In this document: positions 42,284-50,743 of the stretch, in pieces | How the letters are laid out: each line of letters begins with the position of its first letter | Numbering within the stretch: position 1 is the first letter of the stretch | Assembly (NCBI GenBank): GCA_016699575.1 | Contig: CP064979.1 | Location: forward strand, 1,178,001 to 1,242,000 | DNA: 64,000 nucleotides | Direction: 5' to 3' | Origin: Flavobacteriales bacterium | GTDB taxonomy: Bacteria > Bacteroidota > Bacteroidia > Flavobacteriales_F > PHOS-HE28 | Program-made: the position numbers and the translations under genes | The notes under the pieces: generated by a model | Database searches by the model: none | Seen by the model: the letters and a program-made list of their open reading frames with translations, nothing else | What the model was told of the DNA's origin: nothing

Positions 42284-45200
42284 GGCTCCTCCCCCATTGT
42301 TTCGCAATGCCAATGGCCCTGTTCCTTGCGCTCGGTCTTGCGCGTGGGTGCGCCAGCCTTCTTGGCCGCTATCATCAGGTTGATAATGCGTTGGCGCTCG
42401 GCAGCCATCAACTTGCGTTGCTCCGCATCCGTGGACAGGTCGAAGCGGCACACACCGTCCACGAAGGTCATCTCGCACCGCGCATCGATGCTGAGCGGAT
42501 CTGCGCTCCACAGCACGATGTCCGCATCCATACCGGCCTCCACCTTGCCCATACGGTGGTCCAGGTGCAGCATCTTGGCAGGGTTCAACGTCACGAATTT
42601 CCATGCTTCTTCCTCGGGCACGCCGCCGTACTTCACGGCCTTCGCGGCTTCCTGGTTCAGGCGGCGGCTCATCTCCGCATCATCACTGTTGAAGCCGACG
42701 TTCACACCACGGTGCCAGAGCAAGGCACCGTTGTAGGGTATGGCATCGTACACCTCGAACTTGTACGCCCACCAGTCGCTGAACGAACTGGCGCTCACGC
42801 CATGCTCCTTCATGCGGTCGGCCACTTTGTAGCCTTCCAGGATATGGGTGAAGGTGTTCACCTTGAACCCCATGCTGTCGGCCAGTCCCATGAGCATGCT
42901 GATCTCGCTCTGCACATAGCTGTGACAGGTAATGAAGCGCTGACCGTTGAGGATCTCGGCCATGGCGTCCAATTCGAGGTCGCGGCGTGGTGATGGATGC
43001 ACTGGTGCTGGCGCCGGGCGCTTGCGCTTGGTCGGAGGCTTCTGCAATGATCGCCACGTCCGCCATTCCGCGTCATAGGCTTTCGCCCGATGGAAACCGT
43101 CGGACATGATCTGCTCAACGCCCATGCGGCTTTGCGGGTAGCGCACGCGATCACTGTTCCAGTTGCTCTGCTTCACGTTCTCTCCCAAAGCGAACTTGAT
43201 GAAGCCCTCGGCCCCCTCGATCTTCATCCGTTCGCCGTTCAGGCCCCACTGCATCTTGACGAGCGCGCTCTGGCCGCCGATGGGATTGGCGCTACCGTGC
43301 AGCAACTGCGCAGCGGTAACTCCCCCTGCAAGGTTGCGGTAGATATCGATATCGTCCGGGTCGATTACATCGCCCATGCGCACCTCGGCCGTGTTGGCCT
43401 GCCCGCCTTCGTTAACGCCACGCGCAATGGCTATGTGCGAATGCTCATCGATGATGCCGCAGGTGAGGTGCTTGCCCCGGGCATCCACTTCACGCACCAT
43501 GATCTTCGTGTTCGGGAAAAGCGCTGACTTGTCCAATCCTTCACCCACGGCGAGCACTTTGCCGTTGTGCAGACAGACATCGGTGTTACGCAGGATGCCG
43601 CGGCTGGTGTTGGTCCATACGGTGGCCCCGCGCAGGATCACCGTTTCCGTGCCGGGCAATTGCAACAGGCCACTTGCCATGGCGGGATACCAGACCTTCC
43701 CGTTGCACAATGCATAAAGGCTGTCCAGTTCAACACCATCCCGCTTCTTCTTCCCGGCATCGGTGGGTTCGCCCTCGCGTACGGCGCTCCATGAAGTCCA
43801 TGTCCCATCGGGCAGTTGACCGGAACCGTCCCAGATCCGGCTGTCCCGATGAACAGTCCCGTTCAAGCGCACGGAGCCCGACAGGCCAATGCTCTTGCCT
43901 TCGAAGACCAGGGTCATCACCGATCCGCTCACACGCGCATCCACTTTGGCCATGGTGCTGTCATCCGATGCGCTTCCAATGCGCACTTCGGGCTTGCCGG
44001 GCTCACCCTTCACGTTCATTCGAAGGCGCCTTTCGCCAAGCGAGAAGGTGTATGCACCTCTCAGGTCATGGGCATCATGAGGCTTCAGCACAAAACGTTT
44101 GCCTGCCACCCAATGCTCATGCAGCACGGCATCCTTCGCGAAAAGATGACCGCTGGTGATCTGGAAAGACGCGAACATCCCGGGCTTCAACTTTCCCAGT
44201 TCCTCCCCCATGCCCATCATGTTGGCCGGAACGGTTGTCAAAGCGGCAATGGCGGCTGCGGTGTCCAAGCCCGCGATCAGCATCCGACGCAGGTTGCCGA
44301 TAAGCATCTCGCGGTCCTTGACGCCGTGCGCCGTGAACGCGAACGGCACACCGGCCTGGTGCAACACCAATGCGTTGCGTTGCGCCAGTTCCCAATGCTT
44401 CAGCTGGGCAAGTTGCACCTCCAACGCCGCGAAGGGATCCTCCACATCAAAAGCGTCCGGCAGCGTGATGGGTATGATGAGCGATTGCCCGGTGGCCGCA
44501 ATGTCCGCGGCGCGTGCGTACTCGTCGCCCTTGCCCTTCACTATGAAGGTCCTGCCGAACTCCTTGGCAATGCGATCAATGCGCAGCACATCATTGCGGT
44601 CGGAGGCTTCGAAGAAGGCCGGGACCGGAAGTTGTGCGTTGATCGCGTCGAGCTCGGCATCACGCAGATCCTTCACGCCTTCGCCCGCGTACCACTGCGC
44701 ATCGTAGAGCGTCTGGCGCAGCAGTGCGATGCTCCCGGTCAAGGACGACGGATAGCCGTCAGGTGAAGTGCCTTTCCGGAAACTGAAATGCGAGGAGGCG
44801 TTGGGTCGTAGCACATCGAGCAGGGGCGAGCGATCACCGAAAGCAACCACGGCGCCCGTGCCGCGCGCGATCCCGTCCATGCGGTGCACCAACGCCGTGC
44901 CGATGCCCAATGCGCGTTGATTGGCCCATAGTTCGTGATCCGGAGCATGGATCGCTGCGGCATTGGTGGTGGCTCGCACCGCACCATTGGGCATACCGGG
45001 TTGGCTCTTGCGATCCTTGTCAGCAGGGATACCCGCACTGCTCCACGGCTCCACGAACGACGGCCAGATATGCAGGCCTGTGAAGTCGAGCACGATGGCG
45101 CCGGGAGGTGGACTGTCCGGACCCCGTCCAACGACAACCGTGATCCGAGCGTCCTGCACCAGAAGCATGCCGCTCTTGATGATAACTCCGGGCTCCGGAT

Positions 45201-45333
45201 GCAAGGTTGCTCCTAGCAGCGCGTAGACCGGTCGCGCTGTGTTGTGCGGACCGTTGACCGGCAATGTCTGTTGCGCGCACGCCGGGCCCAAGACGAACCA
45301 AGCCAGAAGGGGAGCGAAGAGGTTGCGCAGCAC
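42280..45333 (-). CDS. Exported two-domain amidohydrolase
   Basis: This 1017-residue secreted protein (signal peptide about residues 2-20, ending in ACAQ) contains two amidohydrolase-like halves. In the first half (about 25-430) the strand 1 site reads HIWPSFVEPWSSAGI, without HxH. The second half (about 570-990) has GIIDEHSHIAIARG, a true HxH, then CHSYVQSE, FTHILEGYKVADRM and FNSDDAEMSRR, the likely remaining metal and catalytic ligands. A C-terminal tail rich in basic residues ends near CETMGEEP. The start is a GTG at 45333, with a -7 element (TATTTTCG) ending six bases upstream. The substrate is unknown; cyclic amide or peptide hydrolysis is only a family-level guess. Confidence 0.85.
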   Translation of the reverse strand: MLRNLFAPLLAWFVLGPACAQQTLPVNGPHNTARPVYALLGATLHPEPGVIIKSGMLLVQDARITVVVGRGPDSPPPGAIVLDFTGLHIWPSFVEPWSSAGIPADKDRKSQPGMPNGAVRATTNAAAIHAPDHELWANQRALGIGTALVHRMDGIARGTGAVVAFGDRSPLLDVLRPNASSHFSFRKGTSPDGYPSSLTGSIALLRQTLYDAQWYAGEGVKDLRDAELDAINAQLPVPAFFEASDRNDVLRIDRIAKEFGRTFIVKGKGDEYARAADIAATGQSLIIPITLPDAFDVEDPFAALEVQLAQLKHWELAQRNALVLHQAGVPFAFTAHGVKDREMLIGNLRRMLIAGLDTAAAIAALTTVPANMMGMGEELGKLKPGMFASFQITSGHLFAKDAVLHEHWVAGKRFVLKPHDAHDLRGAYTFSLGERRLRMNVKGEPGKPEVRIGSASDDSTMAKVDARVSGSVMTLVFEGKSIGLSGSVRLNGTVHRDSRIWDGSGQLPDGTWTSWSAVREGEPTDAGKKKRDGVELDSLYALCNGKVWYPAMASGLLQLPGTETVILRGATVWTNTSRGILRNTDVCLHNGKVLAVGEGLDKSALFPNTKIMVREVDARGKHLTCGIIDEHSHIAIARGVNEGGQANTAEVRMGDVIDPDDIDIYRNLAGGVTAAQLLHGSANPIGGQSALVKMQWGLNGERMKIEGAEGFIKFALGENVKQSNWNSDRVRYPQSRMGVEQIMSDGFHRAKAYDAEWRTWRSLQKPPTKRKRPAPAPVHPSPRRDLELDAMAEILNGQRFITCHSYVQSEISMLMGLADSMGFKVNTFTHILEGYKVADRMKEHGVSASSFSDWWAYKFEVYDAIPYNGALLWHRGVNVGFNSDDAEMSRRLNQEAAKAVKYGGVPEEEAWKFVTLNPAKMLHLDHRMGKVEAGMDADIVLWSADPLSIDARCEMTFVDGVCRFDLSTDAEQRKLMAAERQRIINLMIAAKKAGAPTRKTERKEQGHWHCETMGEEP

Positions 45334-45339
45334 GGCCGC

Positions 45340-45347
45340 CGAAAATA
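45340..45347 (-). promoter_or_regulatory. -7 promoter element TATTTTCG of the amidohydrolase pair
   Basis: The element ends six bases before the GTG start at 45333, so the leader would be only a few bases long. Confidence 0.5.
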
Positions 45348-45388
45348 GCCGCCTGCCGAACCGCCTGCCCCACCAGCTAAGGTCCTTC

Positions 45389-45396
45389 TACATTCG
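45389..45396 (+). promoter_or_regulatory. -7 promoter element TACATTCG of the membrane protein-cytochrome c operon
   Basis: TACATTCG lies 26 bases before the ATG at 45423. It is the same octamer as upstream of yicC and is divergent from the amidohydrolase promoter. Confidence 0.5.
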
Positions 45397-45422
45397 GGCC
45401 GCTCCGGAACAACCCTCCCACC

Positions 45423-45914
45423 ATGACCGAACACCTGCCACTGCTCCAGTCCTCCTCGAACATGGCCGCGTCCGTCTCCATGCTCTTCTTCGCGCACAGC
45501 CTCATGCGGTGGGTCGTGCTCATATCCGTGGGCACTGCCGGCATCATCGCATTGCGGGGCTGGTTGATGCAGCTCCCCATCATAGTCTGGCAAAGAGGCT
45601 TGGCCATCATAGCATTGGCGGCCTGCCACCTTCAAGTGGTCCTGGGTGTCATACTCTATGGCATCCGGTTCAAGCGCTACGTCGCGCCGGGCTTCACCCC
45701 ACGGGAGATCATTTTCTGGAAGTACGAGCACATCGCCATGATGCTTCTGGCGGTCATCCTGGTCACTGTAGGACGGGTGCTCAGCAAACGGGCGAAAACG
45801 GAACCGGCCAAATGGAAGATGATCGCGATCTTCTATCTCGTCGCCTTCGCCCTCATGTGCTGGGCCATTCCATGGCCACATACGCAATTCGGCATGGAGC
45901 GCAGTTGGCTCTGA
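45423..45914 (+). CDS. Four-helix membrane protein with conserved histidines (possible b-type cytochrome)
   Basis: This 163-residue protein has four predicted membrane helices. Each of the first three carries a histidine near a membrane face: FFAHSLMRW, AACHLQVVLG and KYEHIAMM. A fourth histidine is in WPHTQF near the C-terminus. This arrangement resembles small b-type cytochromes, although heme binding is inferred rather than shown. Related small membrane proteins occur in Bacteroidota, usually without a firm function. It is followed after 19 bases by a cytochrome c lipoprotein gene, which supports an electron-transfer role. The ATG at 45423 is 26 bases after a -7 element. Confidence 0.72.
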   Translation: MTEHLPLLQSSSNMAASVSMLFFAHSLMRWVVLISVGTAGIIALRGWLMQLPIIVWQRGLAIIALAACHLQVVLGVILYGIRFKRYVAPGFTPREIIFWKYEHIAMMLLAVILVTVGRVLSKRAKTEPAKWKMIAIFYLVAFALMCWAIPWPHTQFGMERSWL

Positions 45915-45933
45915 TGCGCGAGCTTCGCGCCCA

Positions 45934-46269
45934 ATGAATCACAGAATGACGCTGAGGGCGGTGATTGGCTTGATGTTGCTTGGGGGCTTGTTGGCATGCG
46001 GCAGCGCACCTGAAGCCGGAACCGCGGTTGCGGCCAACGGCGAACCGGACGGGGCCCGGTTATATGACATGTACTGCACGCTCTGTCATGGCAATGATGG
46101 CAAGCTGGGCATCAATGGTGCGAAGGACCTGACGGCTTCGGCCTTGTCCCGCGAGGAAATGATCGCGGTTGTGACCGATGGCCGCAACACCATGGCCCCG
46201 TTCAAGCAGGTCTTGGACCCTGCGCAGGTGGAAGCCGTGGTCGATCATCTGCGTGCGCTTCCCAAGTAG
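45934..46269 (+). CDS. Lipid-anchored class I cytochrome c
   Basis: This 111-residue protein has a lipobox GLLAC (C22) and one heme c-binding motif, CTLCH (C48, C51, H52). The probable axial methionine is M87 in NTMAPF. The mature domain is about 65 residues long, a minimal cytochrome c. The lipid anchor places it at the periplasmic face of the inner or outer membrane. It is followed by hflX after three bases and preceded by the His-rich membrane protein. The pair may pass electrons to a terminal oxidase or a denitrification or assimilation enzyme, but the partner is not visible. Confidence 0.9.
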   Translation: MNHRMTLRAVIGLMLLGGLLACGSAPEAGTAVAANGEPDGARLYDMYCTLCHGNDGKLGINGAKDLTASALSREEMIAVVTDGRNTMAPFKQVLDPAQVEAVVDHLRALPK

Positions 46270-46272
46270 CGT

Positions 46273-47517
46273 ATGATCGACCCTAAAGAGACCGCAAAAG
46301 CCGAGAGCGCCGTGCTCGTTGGGCTCATCACCGGCGACCAAACGGCCGAGCGCGTGCAGGAATACCTGGACGAGTTGGAGTTCCTTGCCCTCACCGCGGG
46401 CATCCGGTCGCTGAAGCGCTTCACACAGCGGCTGCATTCCCCTGATGGGCGCACGTACATCGGCAGTGGCAAACTGGCCGATGTGAAGCAATGGGCTGAA
46501 ACGCACGCCGCACAGACGATCATCTTCGACGATGAACTGTCTCCAGCCCAGCAGCGCAACCTGGAAAAGGAGTTGGGCAAGCCCGTGCTCGACCGTCCGC
46601 GGCTCATCCTGGACATTTTCGCGCAGCGGGCCCGCACCTCCCACGCCAAGACCCAGGTGGAACTGGCGCAGTACGAGTACATGCTGCCACGCCTCACCAA
46701 GCTCTGGACCCACCTGGAACGCCAACGTGGCGGCACAGGCACGCGCGGCGGTGCTGGCGAAAAAGAGATCGAAACGGACCGCCGACTGGTGCGCGACCGC
46801 ATTGCATTGCTGAAGTCGCAGCTGCGCGACATCGACAAACAGATGGCCACCCAACGCGGCAACCGGGGCAAGCTCGTGCGGGTGGCGTTGGTGGGCTACA
46901 CCAACGTGGGCAAGAGCACGCTCATGAACGTGCTGAGCAAGAGCAGCGTCTTTGCGGAGAACAAGCTGTTCGCCACGCTGGACACAACGGTGCGGAAAGT
47001 GGTGCTCGGTAACCTTCCGTTCCTCATCAGTGATACAGTGGGTTTCATCCGCAAGCTGCCGCACCAACTGATCGAAAGCTTCAAAAGCACGTTGGACGAA
47101 ACTCGCGAAGCCGACCTCCTCCTTCACGTGGTGGACATCAGCCATCACGATTTCGAGGCCCAGCATGCCACTGTGAAAGCAACCCTAGCGGAGATCGGTG
47201 CAGGTGAGAAACCCGTCATCACCATATTCAACAAGATCGACGCCTACAGGCCCGCGCCCCACGACCCGCATGACCTTGCACCCAAACGCGAGGACCAGTA
47301 CACGTTGGAAGAATTGCAGCGCACCTGGATGGCGCGCCTGGACGGTGAAGAGTGCATGTTCATCAGTGCAGCCCATAAGGACAACCTGGACGCCTTGCGC
47401 CGCTTGCTTTACAACCGTGTGAAGGCCATCCATGTGGCGCGTTACCCGTACGAGAGCGACCTCTTGTTCAGCGATGAATTCATGCGTGGGCCCGAAGAAA
47501 TGGGGCCTGGTGCGTAG
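46273..47517 (+). CDS. hflX: GTPase HflX
   Basis: HflX is a ribosome-associated GTPase that splits stalled 70S ribosomes under stress. The N-terminal domain contains SPDGRTYIGSGKLADVKQW and LVLDRPRLILDIFAQRARTSHAKTQVELAQ-like sequence, typical of the family. The G1 loop is GYTNVGKST near residue 207, G3 is DTVGFI near 254, and G4 is NKID near 316. The 414-residue length is standard. It begins three bases after the cytochrome c stop and ends nine bases before the sirtuin start, so it lies in a compact cluster. Confidence 0.95.
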   Translation: MIDPKETAKAESAVLVGLITGDQTAERVQEYLDELEFLALTAGIRSLKRFTQRLHSPDGRTYIGSGKLADVKQWAETHAAQTIIFDDELSPAQQRNLEKELGKPVLDRPRLILDIFAQRARTSHAKTQVELAQYEYMLPRLTKLWTHLERQRGGTGTRGGAGEKEIETDRRLVRDRIALLKSQLRDIDKQMATQRGNRGKLVRVALVGYTNVGKSTLMNVLSKSSVFAENKLFATLDTTVRKVVLGNLPFLISDTVGFIRKLPHQLIESFKSTLDETREADLLLHVVDISHHDFEAQHATVKATLAEIGAGEKPVITIFNKIDAYRPAPHDPHDLAPKREDQYTLEELQRTWMARLDGEECMFISAAHKDNLDALRRLLYNRVKAIHVARYPYESDLLFSDEFMRGPEEMGPGA

Positions 47518-47526
47518 GCTGGCACC

Positions 47527-48210
47527 ATGCGTGTACTAGTCTTCACCGGTGCTGGCATAAGTGCCGAAAGCGGCCTGAAGACCTTCCGAGCCACGGACGG
47601 CCTTTGGGAGGAGCATCGCGTTGAAGACGTTGCAACACCGGAGGCTTTCCGACGCAACCCGGAACTGGTGCTGCGTTTCTATAATGAACGCCGCTGCCAA
47701 GTATTGAATGCTGCTCCCAATGAAGCTCACCTGGCGATTGCGGACATGGAAGACCACCACCATGTCGATGTGGTGACACAGAACATAGACGATCTGCACG
47801 AGCGAGCCGGCAGTACACGTGTGCTGCACCTGCATGGCGAGATCAACAAAGCCCGGAGCACGGCCAACGAGAGGATCGTCTTGCCATTGAACGGGCCATC
47901 ACTTGGCCTGGGTGACCTGTGCCCACTGGGATCCCAACTACGCCCGCACATCGTTTGGTTCGGCGAGGGGGTGCCCATGATGGAACCGGCTCTGGAACTC
48001 GCACGGAAGTGCGACGTGCTATTGGTGGTGGGGACCAGCTTGAACGTGTACCCAGCAGCCAACTTGCTGTGCTTTGCCCCGCAAAAGGCACGCATTTACG
48101 TCATAGACCCGGGAGAAGTCCCGTTGCACAGGCCGGGGGTGGACCATAGAAAAACGAAAGCCAGCGTTGGAGTGCCCCAGCTGGCCTTCGAACTTTGCGG
48201 ACGTACTTAG
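47527..48210 (+). CDS. Sirtuin-type NAD-dependent protein deacylase without zinc cysteines
   Basis: This 227-residue protein has the sirtuin core: GAGISAESGLKTFR (residues 8-21), TQNIDDLHERAG near 84, the catalytic histidine in LHLHGE near 104, PHIVWFGE near 145 and GTSLNVYPAA near 172. The zinc-finger positions do not show the usual two Cys-x-x-Cys pairs, and only one cysteine (GDLCPLG) lies in that region. Bacteroidota sirtuins of this class commonly lack the zinc site, so the protein is probably functional. It would remove acyl groups from lysine using NAD. Its stop overlaps the convergent T9SS gene by four bases. Confidence 0.9.
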   Translation: MRVLVFTGAGISAESGLKTFRATDGLWEEHRVEDVATPEAFRRNPELVLRFYNERRCQVLNAAPNEAHLAIADMEDHHHVDVVTQNIDDLHERAGSTRVLHLHGEINKARSTANERIVLPLNGPSLGLGDLCPLGSQLRPHIVWFGEGVPMMEPALELARKCDVLLVVGTSLNVYPAANLLCFAPQKARIYVIDPGEVPLHRPGVDHRKTKASVGVPQLAFELCGRT

Positions 48211-48944
48211 TGCGCGACGACCAAGCGCTGAGTTGAAACCACGGTCCCGGACCGAACGAAGCTCACGAAATAAACCCCGCTGCGCAACGCTGCCGTGCTG
48301 AGAACCGCGTTCCGCTGACCAGCAACGAACGATCGGTCGAGCACTTGTGCGCCCAACGCATCGAACACCACCGCGCGGTCATTGATACCACTGGAAGCGC
48401 CCAAGCTGAGGAACACGTTTTGGTCGGCCGGATTGGGCTGCATGGTCAGGGCTGGCGCTGCCACAACATCGCTAACCCCCAAGGAGTTGCCGAAAGTGAT
48501 ATCCACGAAAGCTGAATCGGACACGAAATTGGCATCATACCATACATAGCGATACGTGCTCAGGCCCTCCGTGTTGTCGGGCACGTGGTAAGCATGGAAA
48601 CCGCTGAACGGCTGGTTGGCATACAGGAGCTGCTCATCCGCGGCCACCCAGAGCGGCAAGGTCCCCGCCTCTTGTGGCAGGTAACAAAGATTCCAGCAGA
48701 AATAGTTCTGGGAGCCCGGTTGCACGGAAAGCTCATAGCGTTTCACGTTCACTTGTCGACTGCCAATACCACCGATGACAGTGTTCAGGTCGATCTCCAT
48801 GGTGGAACCCGTCCACATCCATAGACTGGTACTTCCATTGGTCACGTCGGTCCCGTACTCGTCCGTAATGGTGATCCAACCTTGGGCCCATGTACTTTGT
48901 GCCAAACCAAGCACAATGCCGGCCATGGCGTAGATTTTCTTCAT
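48207..48944 (-). CDS. Short T9SS cargo protein with type A sorting domain
   Basis: ATG 48944 gives 245 residues with a signal peptide (MKKIYAMAGIVLGLAQSTWAQ). The mature part is beta-rich and acidic, with the C-terminal 80 residues forming a type A T9SS sorting domain (LTMQPNPADQNVFLSL, ALGAQVLDRS, LRSGVYFVSFVRSG and STQRLVVAH). I do not recognise the N-terminal 150 residues; WITITDEYGTDVTNGS and NYFCWNLCYLPQEAG are useful search segments, and the two cysteines in the latter may form a disulfide. A perfect -7 element (TAAATTTG) lies 42 bases upstream, and the gene converges on the sirtuin. Confidence 0.82.
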   Translation of the reverse strand: MKKIYAMAGIVLGLAQSTWAQGWITITDEYGTDVTNGSTSLWMWTGSTMEIDLNTVIGGIGSRQVNVKRYELSVQPGSQNYFCWNLCYLPQEAGTLPLWVAADEQLLYANQPFSGFHAYHVPDNTEGLSTYRYVWYDANFVSDSAFVDITFGNSLGVSDVVAAPALTMQPNPADQNVFLSLGASSGINDRAVVFDALGAQVLDRSFVAGQRNAVLSTAALRSGVYFVSFVRSGTVVSTQRLVVAH

Positions 48945-48986
48945 GTTGCGTCGTAATAGTGCGCCGAACGGTTGCTTGCGCGAGGC

Positions 48987-48994
48987 CAAATTTA
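48987..48994 (-). promoter_or_regulatory. -7 promoter element TAAATTTG of the short T9SS cargo gene
   Basis: The minus strand reads TAAATTTG, a perfect TAnnTTTG match, 42 bases before ATG 48944. Confidence 0.55.
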
Positions 48995-49107
48995 GGTGCA
49001 ATGGCCGCCACCCGTCACCAGGTGTACCGTTCGGCAACGCGGGTCATGCACGGTGGGATCCCAACCGTAACCAATGTGTGTCCGATCAACCTTCTCCGGC
49101 TTCCCGC

Positions 49108-49115
49108 TATGTTCG
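49108..49115 (+). promoter_or_regulatory. -7 promoter element TATGTTCG of the thioredoxin-type T9SS gene
   Basis: TATGTTCG lies 68 bases before ATG 49184. The 238-base spacer to the divergent T9SS gene holds both promoters and no other gene-like feature. Confidence 0.45.
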
Positions 49116-49183
49116 CGAAAGCCGTGAGCACTTGATCCTGCTTTCGGCCCAGAATACGGAACCATTAACCCAAACAACCGCAA

Positions 49184-50650
49184 ATGAAGAAGTCCTTACT
49201 CTTTGCTGCTGCGCTGGCCACCACCGGCGCCACGGCACAAATGACCGCCGGTTCGATCTGCCCCGACTTCACCGGGACCGACTTGAACGGAAACGTGCAC
49301 AATCTGTACGACTATTTGGACGACGGGTATACCGTTGTTGTGGACGTGAGCGCCGCTTGGTGCGGTCCGTGCTGGAACTATCACGGAACGGGTGCATTGG
49401 AAAACTTGCACAACCAGTATGGTCCGGGCACTGCTGAAGACAAGGTGATCGTGCTGTTCATCGAGGGCGAAGCATCCAACTCGTTGGCACAGCTTCAAGG
49501 CACCACCACGAACCAGAACGTTTCCGGTTACAGCCAGGGCGATTGGATCACGGGCACCCCGTACCCCATCATCGACGATGCGAGCATCGCGAACTTGCTC
49601 GACATCAGCTACTTCCCAACGATCTACACGATCTGCCCCAACCGCCGGATCGCTGAAACGAGCCAGGTGAGCACTGCCCAGCACTGGAGCTACGTTCAGA
49701 CGCCCTGCAACATAAGTGGCGTGAATGCAGGTTTCCTCGGGTACAACGGAGCAACCAGCACCTGCGGGGTGGAGGACATCACGGTGAACATGTTCAACAT
49801 GGGCCAGAACGCCGTTACGAACGCCACTGTTGAGGTGAAACAAGGTGCTACCACCTTGGCCAGTCAGAACTGGACCGGGAACCTGAACACTTGGCAGAAC
49901 GATGAGATCACTTTCCCGAACGTGACCATCAGCGACGCCGAGGCGGTGACCATCAACATTGCCACAGCCGATGCCGTGGCTTCCGACAACGTCCTCGACC
50001 CGAACATGGTTGATGCTGCACCTGTAAGCTGGGGCATCACCATCGAAGGCAAGATGGACCAGTACGCCACGGAATTCTCTTGGCGCTTGCTCGACCCCAG
50101 TGGAACGGAGATCGCTCAGGGAGGTAACGTGAACTACGTGAACGAGAACAGTTACTGCAACGGCACCACGCCTAATGCCGGCGCTGGCGCCTATGCGAAC
50201 AACGCCACGTTCGCGGAGGAGATCGAACTGACCCAGATGGGTTGCTACAAGGTGGAGGCGTTCGACTCATACGGTGATGGCCTCCTGGGCTCGGGCTACT
50301 TCCGCGTGCGCAACAACAGCCAGTGGATCGTTGTTGATGTGGACTATGGCTGCAGCACCTCGAATGCCGTGGTCAACGACGCCGTTGGTGTCGAGGAGCG
50401 CGTTGGCAGCAACACCATCCAGTTCTACCCGAACCCGACGAACGGCAGCGTGAACCTCGTGCTGGGCCAAGCAGCCAGCAAGGTGAACGTGGAAGTGTAC
50501 AACCTCGTTGGTGAGCGCGTGATGAGCCGCAACTTCAACAACAGCGCCATCGAAACGTTCGACATGAGCGCCTTGAACAACGGCATGTACTACTTCACCG
50601 TGAACGTGGACGGCAAGACCACCACGCAGAAAGTGACGCTCAACCGCTAA
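49184..50650 (+). CDS. Secreted thioredoxin-fold protein with T9SS type A domain
   Basis: This 488-residue exported protein has a signal peptide (residues 1-19) and a thioredoxin-like domain (about 22-175) with the redox motif SAAWCGPCWNY (C60, C63). A middle beta-sandwich region (about 190-395) contains repeated VTITDAE-like strands. The C-terminal type A T9SS domain starts near IQFYPNPTNGSVNL and ends KTTTQKVTLNR. It would act on disulfides at the cell surface or outside the cell. A strong terminator follows the gene. Similar thioredoxin-plus-CTD proteins occur in Bacteroidota, where the physiological substrate is usually unknown. Confidence 0.88.
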   Translation: MKKSLLFAAALATTGATAQMTAGSICPDFTGTDLNGNVHNLYDYLDDGYTVVVDVSAAWCGPCWNYHGTGALENLHNQYGPGTAEDKVIVLFIEGEASNSLAQLQGTTTNQNVSGYSQGDWITGTPYPIIDDASIANLLDISYFPTIYTICPNRRIAETSQVSTAQHWSYVQTPCNISGVNAGFLGYNGATSTCGVEDITVNMFNMGQNAVTNATVEVKQGATTLASQNWTGNLNTWQNDEITFPNVTISDAEAVTINIATADAVASDNVLDPNMVDAAPVSWGITIEGKMDQYATEFSWRLLDPSGTEIAQGGNVNYVNENSYCNGTTPNAGAGAYANNATFAEEIELTQMGCYKVEAFDSYGDGLLGSGYFRVRNNSQWIVVDVDYGCSTSNAVVNDAVGVEERVGSNTIQFYPNPTNGSVNLVLGQAASKVNVEVYNLVGERVMSRNFNNSAIETFDMSALNNGMYYFTVNVDGKTTTQKVTLNR

Positions 50651-50673
50651 GCCGGTAGCGACAGGAAACCAAT

Positions 50674-50721
50674 AAGGCCGGCGGCCCGGTGTTTGCACCA
50701 CGGCCGCCGGCCTTTTCCTTT
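50674..50721 (+). terminator. Rho-independent terminator of the thioredoxin-type T9SS gene
   Basis: A 13-base perfect stem (AAGGCCGGCGGCC / GGCCGCCGGCCTT) encloses a further GGTG/CACC mini-stem and is followed by TTTTCCTTT. Confidence 0.9.
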
Positions 50722-50743
50722 GACCAACTATCCAACAGCCATC

